From contig JAZBRS010000029.1 in NCBI GenBank assembly GCA_037176725.1, positions 119,631,001-119,695,000 of the forward strand: DNA of 64,000 nt, given 5' to 3'. The translations under genes were made by a program, and so were the position numbers. The notes beneath the pieces were generated by a model. The model ran no database searches and was not told where the DNA came from. It saw only the letters and a list, made by a program, of their open reading frames with translations. Origin of the DNA: Posidonia oceanica. Its lineage: Eukaryota; Streptophyta; Magnoliopsida; Alismatales; Posidoniaceae. How positions within the stretch are numbered: position 1 is the first letter of the stretch; each line of letters begins with the position of its first letter. Below are positions 27,457-37,082 of this stretch, piece after piece.

Positions 27457-30020
27457 TTATGGCGCATGTTCTTGTCTTTCTTTTGGTTTGCGCTCGGTCC
27501 TTACTTTCAGAGGGTAAGAGTCGGACTCATTCTGACCCGTTTTAGGCGGTGTGCCCTTGGTGGCTTTGTTTTGGAGTGAGGCTATCAGATGTCCTCCTCC
27601 TCTTGGAGTGTGGCTGCCGATGTTCTCTGTAACATATTCTCCTTGACTATGACTGCCCCTAGTGTGTCTGTTTATAGGGTCAGGCGGCTTGGGAGGAGGA
27701 TCAGCTCTTGCTTGTGTTGCTTGGAGAGCTTGGCAGAGTGAACCAAGTGCAGCTTCTACTTTATACCAGTCTGAATCCGCGTATTCATCGTAGATGGGCA
27801 ACTGGTCTTCTTCTGTTAAGCCCTGGAACATTTGAGCGTCCACTGTCTCCTCATCGGGCCAATCTATGTCAGTGTACTCATCATAGATGGGCGACCAGTC
27901 ACCTTCCATTAAGTTCTGAGGCACATGAGGATTCAGAGTAGGTGTTGAGGGCGCTTTAGGATTACGGTCCTCTTTGCTTGATGGGCTTTGTTCTGAATTT
28001 GCCCGTATGCACTGGATGTTTGCAAGCTCAGATTGAGCAGCGGATAAGATGATCTTTGCATCCGCGTGAGCCACTCGATGGTTGAACGAGGGTTCTTGAT
28101 GTATCTGTTGTTGTCCTTGTTGAGCTGCCTTTAGTCTTGCTTTGAGCTCAGGCCACATGATATCACCCTTGTCATTAAGATTATGAATTTTATCTTTGAC
28201 GGTAAAGCATTCTTCAAGGGTGTGCCCGTTGTTCTGGTGGTAAGGGCAGTACTTGGACATATCAGTGTTAGGATAACTCGGACTGGGCTCTGGGAGCTGC
28301 AGATCTCTACTTTCAACCAGCATCTTGAATGTATCGGGGATTGATTCAGGAAGCGGAGGATAGTTTTGCCTTTGAGGGCCTTTGTAGCTTCGTGGAGGAG
28401 GGACGCTGTGATAGTTCCTCTGCCCCTGTGGTTGCCCCTGGTATCTTTGCTGGGCATGTACTGGATAATCAGGTGGCTGTTGTTGTTGGTGCTGTAGTGA
28501 CTGCACTAACTGCGCTTGGTACTGCGCTGATTGGCTCAGGTACTGCTCTGGTTGATACTGGGTCAGTTGCCCTTTGGCCAGGAGTGATTGCTCAGACTGG
28601 TATTGGCTCTTCTGCTTCTGCTGGATTGAGACCTGTGCCATGTCACCAGTGATCCCTTCAAGTGTATAGTCAGTGCCCTTCTTTTTGCCCCTTCCCTCGA
28701 GCTCTAAGAATGGTAGATCCTCTTTGTGACAGAGGATCCTTGCAGCGCGTCCGTGTAGCTGAGGGTATGTTTGGAGGTCACTCATTAGTAGCCCTGTTCT
28801 GAGTGCTCCTGTGGTATTGTGGGCGATGATCTCGACAGCTTGGCTTTCAGGAATATAGCATTTAGACCTTGCAGTCATGTCCCTCCATCTACTTGCAAAA
28901 GTAGCGAACTCCTCATCAGGTTCATCTTTTCAACGAGGAGGTCGCTCATTGTGGGCTCATGCTGGATGCGATGGACATATTGGCGCAAAAATTTCTCCTA
29001 GACCATCTTGAAGTCACTGAGATGATATGCTGTGAGCGTGTTGAACCATCCCAGTGCTTCTCCTTCCAAGCTTTTAAAGAAGAGATAGATTATAAGCCCG
29101 TTGTCGTATTGATAGGGCAGAGTATCCATGGCGAATGTGGCTAGATGGCCCCTTGGATCCTCTGTTCCACTGTATTTTCTCATTTTTGGCATTTTGAATC
29201 CAGGTGGAAGAACAAAATGAGGAAACTTAGAAGTGTCGAACCCTATCGGTGTTTTAGATGTAACTCCCGCCTCTGTGAGTGCCTTAGAGATCATTCTCCT
29301 GATGTCCAGTTCTAGCATGGCCTATTGTCCCTGGTTTAGGTGCCCATGTGTTTGGTGGTAGGGTGGTGATAGAGGGTCGTATGGTGGAGAGAAGGATTGG
29401 GTTTGATGTGGAGTGTAGTATGATTATGTGTTAGCGAGAGGTTGTGGTGAGTGTGTTATTCTAGGATATTGTGGTTGGTATGATGTCCCGGGATATTGTG
29501 GTTGTTGGTAGGTTGTGTATGAAGACATGGTTTGATGCATGAAATGATAGATAGGTGTTGCGTAGTATTGTGTGAATGAATTTTGAGTAGGGAAGTTTGT
29601 AGTGGGGTTTAGTGGCATGGTGCATGTGTTTTGGTGGTAGTTTGGGAAAGAAGTTTGGTGGACGGATGAGATTTGTAGGCTCTTAAATGAGGGATAGTGG
29701 TGCCGTGCCAGGAGTTGGTAGATCTCGTTAGTTGCTTTTTCAGATAGATAGGAAGCGGTCGTTGTAGGCGCTACTTGAGAGGTTACCCTGGGATTCATGT
29801 GTTCAAATGGGGTACTCCGAGGTCGGGAGCGGCTTATTTCTCTTTCTTCTTCAAATGACTGGCTCATTGCTTGCGAGAAATTAGGGATTTCTGGCTCCTC
29901 TGCTTGTGAAGTTGAAGCTCTGAATAAGAACCCATTTGGGTCCATGCTTGGTTGTGTCGTGGAGGTAGAGGTTGAGGCAGAGGTCATATTAATGCACCAT
30001 TGATTTGGTCGATAAAGCAC
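27457..30020 (-). pseudogene. Gypsy-type Gag of the gag-only element (broken)
   Basis: Three blocks on the - strand. 30020-29424 is a Ser/Thr/Gln/Pro/Tyr-rich N-terminal part. 29318-28998 starts the retrotransposon Gag core (FVLPPGFKMPKMRKYSG, GHLATFAMDTLPYQYDNG, SLEGEALGWFNTL). 28878-27457 is an open 473-codon stretch that continues Gag (FATFASRWRDM just upstream) and carries the Tat-type Cys/His motif YCPYHQNNGHTLEEC near 28200-28240. Blocks one and two share a frame, separated by stops. A TAG near 28997 sits where the core continues as EKF, so a CAG is likely lost. A frameshift near 28930 leads into the last block. The long open C-terminal frame suggests decay is fairly recent. Confidence 0.75.
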
Positions 30021-30039
30021 TATCGTGAAATTGTCTTTC

Positions 30040-31376
30040 TTTTTTCTTTTTTTCTTTTTCTCTTTTTTTTTTCTTTTCTCTTCTTTCTTTTTTTTCTTCT
30101 TCTTACATTCTTTCTTCTTTTTTTTTTTTAGACTATTTCAGACTATTACAAGAGATTTTGAGAAAGAAATTACAGACTCAATATACTAATTAATACAGAC
30201 TTGATTAAATAAAGGGAAAATAAACAGAAATTGAAACAGTTTGTGCCCACAATCCTGTGAACAGTAAAATTAAATTCCTGCAAGCAAGGCACTCTGAAAC
30301 GAAAAGGTTTCCCTGCTGTCGCCTGTAAACAGGCGGCCAAGCAAGTCGCCATTTGCACTGGCGGCTGAGCGAGGCGCCTTCTGAACAGGCGGCTATGCCT
30401 CTGTTCAATCAGCAAACCAGGTCTGTCTTGGATAGACCACGCAACAGTCAGGAAAAACAAAAAAAAGAAGTGAAATAATATTTCAAACAGAGCGCCGCTT
30501 TTATCTGTTTAAGTGTTTAATTAGTTGATTAATTAAACCTGCGTGTGTGTCACAAGTAAATGAGATTTTTGCTTTCGGGTACCACTCCTTGACCTTTGTT
30601 AGGGTCCACCAAGAGAGCCTAGATGGGGGGCTTGTCTCTCTAAAGAGGGACCCTCCACCTAGGATTCTGTCCTTAGGCTCGGCACTTAGTCAACCACAAA
30701 ACAGTAAATAAACATAAAATACTAAAGTATCAAGTATCTACTAGGGATTATTTTTGACTTAAGGAAGAGGGAGAGTCAAAACAAAACCCTAGAACACCTT
30801 GGGTTTTTAATCTAACTATCCCGATCAAGTAGAGTATGGGTGAGCGACTTGCACTGGCCCGGGTTCGCTCTACTTGATTGTTTTAGTTAGAGGAAGATTT
30901 CCTAAAGGAACTTTAACTTTAATATCAATAAGATAGTTTCCACCTTAAGGGTGGACACATACAATCCTAGAAACCGTAAAAAAGACAAAAAGACAGTGAA
31001 TAGGATTTTTAATCAGGTTTTTTTTTTAAGCTGCTGTAGATCTAGAAAAAACAACGCAAGCTACTGAAAATAAATGATATGCAGTAAAAAGAAATCCAGG
31101 TCCAGTCGCCTAAAGAGGGTGCGCCTGTTATAGTCGCCGCAATGAACTGTGACTTAATCAGGCGCCTGTTTACTGGGTGGCTGGGTGGATTTCTGTTTTT
31201 TTTTTTTAGTAGGAAAAAAAACTAAAGGGTTTAGGAGTTGTGAAAACCTAGGCGCATGGCCTCCTAAACCGAAAAAAACAAACTAAATCTAAAAAAGAAA
31301 TAAAGGAAGGAAGAGGATACGCTTACGTAGCACGGAGGGTTGGCTAAAGCCGAGTCCCATCGTGATCGCCACTTTC
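30040..31376 (-). other. Untranslated leader of the gag-only element
   Basis: Between the 5' LTR (right side) and gag there is a ~90-bp polypyrimidine block at 30038-30130. Repeated 'tggc' and 'ggcg' rich segments lie around 30305-30400 and 31110-31190. No ORF with a domain was seen. Its large size relative to Gag is typical of non-autonomous LTR elements. Confidence 0.5.
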
Positions 31377-31453
31377 TGTAGATGTGGATTTGGATACTTC
31401 AGAAGTTCCTGTCATCTATGAACTCTGGGAAATGCGAAAATAGGATATCTACA
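31377..31453 (-). repeat. Right 77-bp LTR (5' LTR of the gag-only element)
   Basis: Pair of 24827-24903, about 90% identical by eye, with a TSD immediately outside and a primer-binding candidate just inside. Confidence 0.85.
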
Positions 31454-31458
31454 ATGAT

Positions 31459-32590
31459 CACACAAGAACAATAAAACAGGAATAATAGTAGAAGCAACAA
31501 AGGAGCATAAGACGGCCACACCCAAAATAAAAACCAAAATAATCCCCGAACTGTGTCAGAGAAGAAACGATGCCGCTGATCCCTGCCAAGCAAATGGAAC
31601 CCAAGTGCATAGTCAAAAACCACCAAACTTCGGCCCATCGTGTTACTGTTTTGTTGGTATATAGCAATAAAGGAATAGTAGGAAACTCTTTGTATAATCG
31701 TGTTATTGTTTCGTTGGTCTACATCAACATAGTGTTACCGTTATTGTTTGTATTATCGTATTACTATTTCCATTTCAATATGATTGTTATTGAATGGAAT
31801 ACTGTTGTATTCACTAATGGTGTGTTGTTGTGTATAGATAGATCCTTTGGCACTATTCTCTCTTATTTCTTTTTTCATTCAATGTTATTATAAATACAAA
31901 AAAAAATGCTGCTCATTCTATAGACATGGACATGGTCTTCAACCCTCTCTTTCTCTGTAGAAGCAAGTAAAGAAGAAACTCACATCTTATGTAAAATCTG
32001 TATAAAAACAAAATTAGAAGAGAATCGATAATTTTAAGTATATGTCCTCATCGTTGGTCAATAATTTAATATTATTAAAATAAAATAAAATTTCAATTTA
32101 ATATTACTAAACTGAATAAAAAATAATTTTATATTACTAAACAAAATGAAATTTCAACTAGTCTAAAAAATAGTTCCTATGCTCCTCCGCTCGATGCAGC
32201 GATGCGGGAGGGGGATGAGGGGAGGCGGCGGAGGGGCATTGTGGAATGGGGGAGGTGGCACCACATCATTGTCAGGAGGGGAGAGCAGGCGGTGGCGGCG
32301 GGAGAGGCGTCGTGGAGATGGGGGAGAGATATAGAGAGAGAGAGACAACCTCTTATTGTACTAACAACAGATGAAAATGAAGAAACCAATATCCCATAGT
32401 CACATTAAAGCATCCAAAACCTACCACTACTACCTAATGCTACTACTCACCGCCCCCATTCTAGCAGGTGGGAGAACAAAAGGAAGGCACAAAACAAAAA
32501 AAATAACATGAGTTTTCTCTGTTTACCAGGCAATCTTTGGCAAAAACAAAAAAGAAGAGCAAAAGAGAAACAGTGAAAAATTGGAAATCT
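31459..32590. other. AT-rich internal segment of the 23-kb element
   Basis: A - strand stretch at 31459-31667 encodes a hydrophobic sequence that reads on across the insertion site, but I do not recognise it. Gtaatac-like repeats lie at 31640-31790, an A/T-rich block at 32070-32150 and a purine-rich GC block at 32195-32345. Confidence 0.35.
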
Positions 32591-32918
32591 TTAAGCACGT
32601 TCCCCGCAGATGTGCTTGGCGAGCTCAATATCCTTGGGCATGATCGTAACACGCTTGGCGTCGATGGTGCACAGATTTGTGTCCTCAAACAGACCCATAA
32701 GGTACGCCTCCTGGAGGGCCAGCACTGCGTGGCTCGCAGATGAGCCTCTGGAAGGGGAGCTTGCGGATCAGGAGAGCGAGGGTACCAGGGCGGTAGTGGT
32801 GGGGCTTCTTGACACCTCCGGTGGTGGGAGCGGACTTCCTCGTAGCCTTGGTGGCGAGCTGCTTCCGTGGAGCCTTGCCGTTGATGGACTTGCCGGCAAT
32901 CTGCTTCGTACGGGCCAT
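32591..32918 (-). pseudogene. Histone H3 (H3.3-type) pseudogene with internal deletions
   Basis: Starts ATG at 32918 (complement) and ends TAA at 32591-32593. The N-terminal tail MARTKQ...[10 protein letters not shown] is clear, and the C-terminus [17 protein letters not shown] is present in a shifted frame. Thr at the position of residue 31 and Tyr at 41 point to an H3.3-type parent. The locus is 328 bp against 411 bp for an intact H3. Three losses account for it: 33 bp (REIRK...STE), about 41 bp (between LPFQRL and AVLALQEA; shifts the frame) and 9 bp. Several conserved residues are also changed, including the R8 position. No introns are present, whereas plant H3.3 genes usually have them, so the piece may be a processed copy; no poly(A) tract remains. 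Confidence 0.85.
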
Positions 32919-33678
32919 TGCAAGAGAAGAGAGAGAGAGAGGGGAAGAGAGAGAGAACGATTGTGAGAGAGGGGGAGGGAGGAAGAGGGTGATTGGGGGA
33001 AGGGGGATTTGTGTTGTGTCGTGATTTAAGGGATTTGATGTTAATATTGAAAAAAAGAAATAATAGGTTGCAGTGTCGGTGGTTTTTGTTTTCTTATCAA
33101 AAGTGATTTTGGAAAGTAAGGCTAGGATTGTTTCAATATAATGGGATAGATTGAGGGAGATTATAATAGATATTATATATATATATTCATCTTCTCTCAA
33201 CTTCTTTCTAGATAGGAATCAATCCTAACTGTCCATCATGGTCATTATGATCAAAACCCAAAACCACTTTTGTCCCATAAAAAAAAAAAAATTGATTTCT
33301 ATTTTTTTTTAATTCAAAAATTGAAATCATTTAAAACCCTCCCCCCACCACACCCTCATCCACAAATCCTACCAATGTGCGAAAACCCCTATTTCCCATC
33401 TCCCACCTCCCCCCACCCGATGCGACGCGACGTGACACTGCCTCCTTGATCCCTTCTTCCACTGTCGCGATTGTGTCTTCCTCGATGGACAACGGCAAGC
33501 AGAGGTGCACGACGGTCCTGGTTTCTTCTTCTTATTCTTCACAAAATTGAAATCTGTCCTTATCTTTCTCTGTTTCCATCACCATCAATTGAAAAAAATA
33601 ATAAAGAATGATCAAAATCATCATCGTTAGAAGAAGAAGAAGAGGAGATCACAGTCGACCTAGTACAAGCCGATTCCA
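32919..33678. other. Flank of the H3 pseudogene and upstream of the YSL fragment
   Basis: A GA-rich block at 32925-33000 is the former 5' UTR of the H3 copy. 33340-33480 is C-rich, and AAG repeats at 33629-33642 lie just before the YSL start. No gene was recognised. Confidence 0.45.
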
Positions 33679-34128
33679 ATGGGTGGATTCAATGACGAAG
33701 AGGAGGTGGAGAGAGGAGATAGTATAGGGGTTCCAATGGAGATCGCCTCCTCTGCCTCTGCCTCCACTGCTGCGGTAGGAGAAGATTCAAGGAAGATCCA
33801 GCCTTGGACCAAGCAATTGACGCTCCAGGGCCTGGTGGTGAGCTTGGTGATTGGAATCATGTACAATGTGATTGTCATGAAGCTCAATCTCACCATCGGT
33901 CTAGTCCCCACCCCTAACGTTTTCGTAGCTCTCCTCGCCTTCATCTTCCTCCGTACATGGACGAAGCTCCTCCACAAGGTTGGTGTTGTCTCGACACCAT
34001 TCGCCAAGCAGGAGAACAACGTCATCTAGATGTGCGACGTCGCCTGCTACAACATTGCTGTGGGAGGTGAGACATCAATTTGTTCAAGCATAACTGAATT
34101 GGCTTTTGGCCACTCAATTGGATGTATG

Positions 34129-34689
34129 TGTAACACCCGGGAATTTATTTCCCTTGTAATTGTACATATTTAATGAATTCTTATATTTTTGGACGGGTGT
34201 TATTGGCCTTGTTGGTCCCATTTGTGATTGTTTGTGGGTCCCAATTGTGGTTTGTGTGGGCTCCACTGGTGGTTAGTTGTGGGTCCCACTTGTTGTTGTG
34301 GGCCCCACTTGTGGTTGTTGGTGGGACCAGATTGCGGTTTGGTCACTGGCTTTCTCTTTAACTGCTCTTTGGTCCCTATCTTCTGTTCTTAGTAATTTCC
34401 TAATTCTTAGGGGTGCATTGCGCAATTTACCCAACATATTACTATGCTAGGGTCCGCGTGATACTGTGCATGTGTGTTTTCGTTTGCAGCAGGATTCGCA
34501 GACTGTGTCGGTTGGTGAGGACGCGAGATTCATCTTTTACGCGAAAATTTCCTCTTACGTGTGTATTTAGCATGTATGCAGGTGTGTTTGTTCTGCAATG
34601 CACACACACATTTTTCCCTGCATTTCTCCTTCTGCATTTCTCCTCCTCTCTCTCAGCTCTCTCTCCACACTCCCTCCTCTCCCTTATCA

Positions 34690-34728
<39 letters not shown>

Positions 34729-36906
34729 ACTCGTCTGATCCTCTCTCCCCCTCCACCAATTCACCCTCTCTCCCTCCCTTCCCCCTTCTTCTTCTTCCTT
34801 CACCACTTCTCCTCCTTCCCTGTCTCTCTCCCCCTCCACCTGATCCTCTCTCCCTCTCCACCCTATCTCACCTCCTCCTCCATCCTCCTCCCCATCTTCT
34901 CCTCCTCCCCTGTGTCTCTGCCCCTCCACATAATCCTCTATCCCTCTCCACCCGATCTCACCTCCTCCTCCATCCTCCTCCCCTGTGTCCCTCCTCCTCC
35001 ACCTGATCCTCTCTCCCTCTCCACCCGATCTCACCTCCTCCCCCATCCTCCTCCCTATCTTCTCCTCCTCCTTCATCCTTCTTCCTTTCCCCCTCCCTCT
35101 CTGGCTCGTTGATGGCTGCTGGTGGCGGCACGCGGCGGAGTGCGGTGGCGACGTGGCGGACTCCGGTCTTCGTCCCGGTGGGTGGCGAGCCTGAGTGCGG
35201 CGCATGGAGCTCAGTGCAACGGTGGTTCGCCGGAGGCCAAGACGGTGGTGGTTCGCCAGAGGGCAGTGAGTGCCACTGTTCTCAAGGTACATACCTCGTT
35301 TTCTCGCTCCATTTAGCTTGAAAATTATAGAATTATGTTCCGTGCCATGAATCGAAAGTTATGGATGTGGTTTGGCAATTTTTAGGATTTTATGTGGATT
35401 TTTGGCCGAATTAATTGGCTTATGTTGTGATATAGCATGTTCTGTGGTTTTATGGATTTTTTTTTGTGAGCTATGAGCCTTGGAATGGCACGATTCTTGT
35501 ATGGTTGTGTTCCTTACTGAATTCCAATCATTTCGGTATATTGCATGCATTTTTTGGTAGCTTGTGTAGAATTTTGGGATCCAAATTGGAACTCCCCTTG
35601 TTCCCTGCAGACGCCAGTTTCGGCATGCTGAACTAGATTCGGCATACAGAAATTGGGTCTGAGATTGGGGAGGGGGGGGGGTGTTTAGTAATGATTTAAT
35701 TGTGTTTAATTTTGCTTATGCCTATAATTATCTTGTGGCTTGATAAAGGTTTTCAAAGATAGTTTTTGAAAAGATATGAATGTGTTTAAAAAAAAGAGGA
35801 TTTGCCGAGGCCGAAACCTGAGAGTCGTGTGGTCTGGACCCGAGGATGCGACGACGTTTTTGGTGTGTCGCATACTTCGCCTGGGCTGAGGTTTGGGGGT
35901 AGGGGTGCCGGCCATACCTAGCGGAATTGTGGTAGCGGACTCGGGAGATATGATACTCCTGTGTAGCTGGGCGTGATACCCTAGTCGCTACGGACAACGG
36001 GACTCGCCTTTGTTTTGGGATGCTGGCTGAGCCTAGGGGTGAGGAGTCTCTAGTGGTTCGGAGCACTGAGCTTGTGGACGCTGATAGTTGCCTGCCCTGT
36101 GGTTTTGTCCCGAGTGTGGACAACTCGCCCAGGTGGAGTGAGTAGCTTTCCCAAGTGGGGATCGCTTTTGAGGCTTTTCTGGTGTGAGAATGCAATGACG
36201 GACACGCTCCTCCACAGGGCGAGTGTTTGTGGCAGTGCAGTGAGTACGGGGGTGAGTCTCAGGCTACTGTTTGAGGCCAGGTCGGTTGCTTGACGCCAGG
36301 CAACACGACTAGTTGTGGTTTTTGTGCTTGCGGGCTGTGTTTGTTTTGTTGTGGGTCGTATTGGGCCTAGAGCTTTGCCTGTTTTGTGGCTTGGTGGCTT
36401 TTGTTGAGTTTTGGCCGTATTGGGCCTAGAGTTTTCCCACATTTTTGCGGTGTTGTGGTTTCTTTTGAGTTTTGGACTGGTGGACCGAGCTTTGAGATAA
36501 ATGAGATTTGTTTTACATCTGGTTTTCCTAGTTTAGCTTATTGGGCTTTGGAAAAGATGCTTTATTATTATAAAATGATTATGTTGACCCAGATTTTGGG
36601 GCTTTTGACTGATTTTACGCCTTATTATAGTTTTATGCCGGTTTTCTCGTGGTTTTTGCGCGGTGTGTGCTGGGTGACAATTTCTGGTCACTCACGTGTG
36701 TTTTATTGTGGTTTTAGTTGCAGGTGCAGATGATTAGCTTGTTTGTGATCATAGTGCATATAGTCGGAGTCACGTAGCTGTCCACTGCAGGTTCCTGTCA
36801 CAGAGTTTTGTTGTTTAGCCCGTAGATAATTGTTTATGTAACAGTTACTTATGTTTAAATTTGTTTAGACTTTTGGAATGTATTGGTAGCGACTCGGGTC
36901 GTTACA
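34129..36906 (+). repeat. 5' LTR of the gypsy element
   Basis: 2778 bp, TG...CA ends. Contains a (CT)n tract (34697-34726) and a pyrimidine-rich minisatellite (34818-35090). The long ORFs in that part are low-complexity artefacts. Confidence 0.93.
34818..35090 (+). repeat. Pyrimidine-rich minisatellite inside the 5' LTR
   Basis: About three units with a repeating 'cctgtgtctct..ccctccacctgatcc' start near 34818, 34908 and 34982. The unit is ~90 bp, with one copy shortened to ~74 bp. Confidence 0.7.
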
Positions 36907-36910
36907 GAAT

Positions 36911-36923
36911 TGGTATCAGAGCC
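36911..36923 (+). other. Primer-binding site (initiator-Met tRNA type) of the gypsy element
   Basis: Sequence tggtatcagagcc, four bases inside the 5' LTR. This is the standard match to the 3' end of initiator methionine tRNA used to prime minus-strand synthesis. Confidence 0.9.
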
Positions 36924-37082
36924 AAGGTTCACTAGGTTGCACTAGCCTAGGAGTAGTCAGTATAGTGACTCCATAGGATTGCATATCATGCTTGCGTTTG
37001 CACCTGTCGGTTTTATCATATATTGTTATTTGTCTCATTGATTGTGGTGTGGTGCAGGTTGCTGTTCCTCTTCTGCTACAAA

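Larger units (their letters stand above)
24827..31453 (-). mobile_element. Gag-only LTR retrotransposon with 77-bp LTRs (TR-GAG-like)
   Basis: Direct repeats of exactly 77 bp, 24827-24903 and 31377-31453, differ at about 8 positions, start TGTAGATG and end ATCTACA. They are flanked by a perfect 5-bp TSD, ATGAT (24822-24826 and 31454-31458). On the - strand, a polypurine tract (aaggaggggcatc) abuts the left LTR. A TGG-initiated primer-binding candidate (tggcgatcacgatggg) lies five bases inside the right LTR. The 6.6-kb body encodes only Gag; I saw no protease, reverse transcriptase, RNase H or integrase motif. This fits the gag-only terminal-repeat retrotransposons described in plants. The Gag type and LTR termini suggest parasitism on Tat/Ogre-like gypsy elements. 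Confidence 0.85.

Noticed and set aside
34027..34029. Reading YSL exon 1 as an intact small protein ending at this stop
   Set aside because: Homology to YSL continues past the stop (CDVACYNIAVG) to a proper splice donor, so it is a nonsense mutation.
34413..35112. Long overlapping ORFs on both strands (up to ~200 codons)
   Set aside because: They lie in the CT-rich microsatellite and minisatellite of a gypsy LTR; Leu/Ser/Pro or Arg/Glu/Gly low complexity only.
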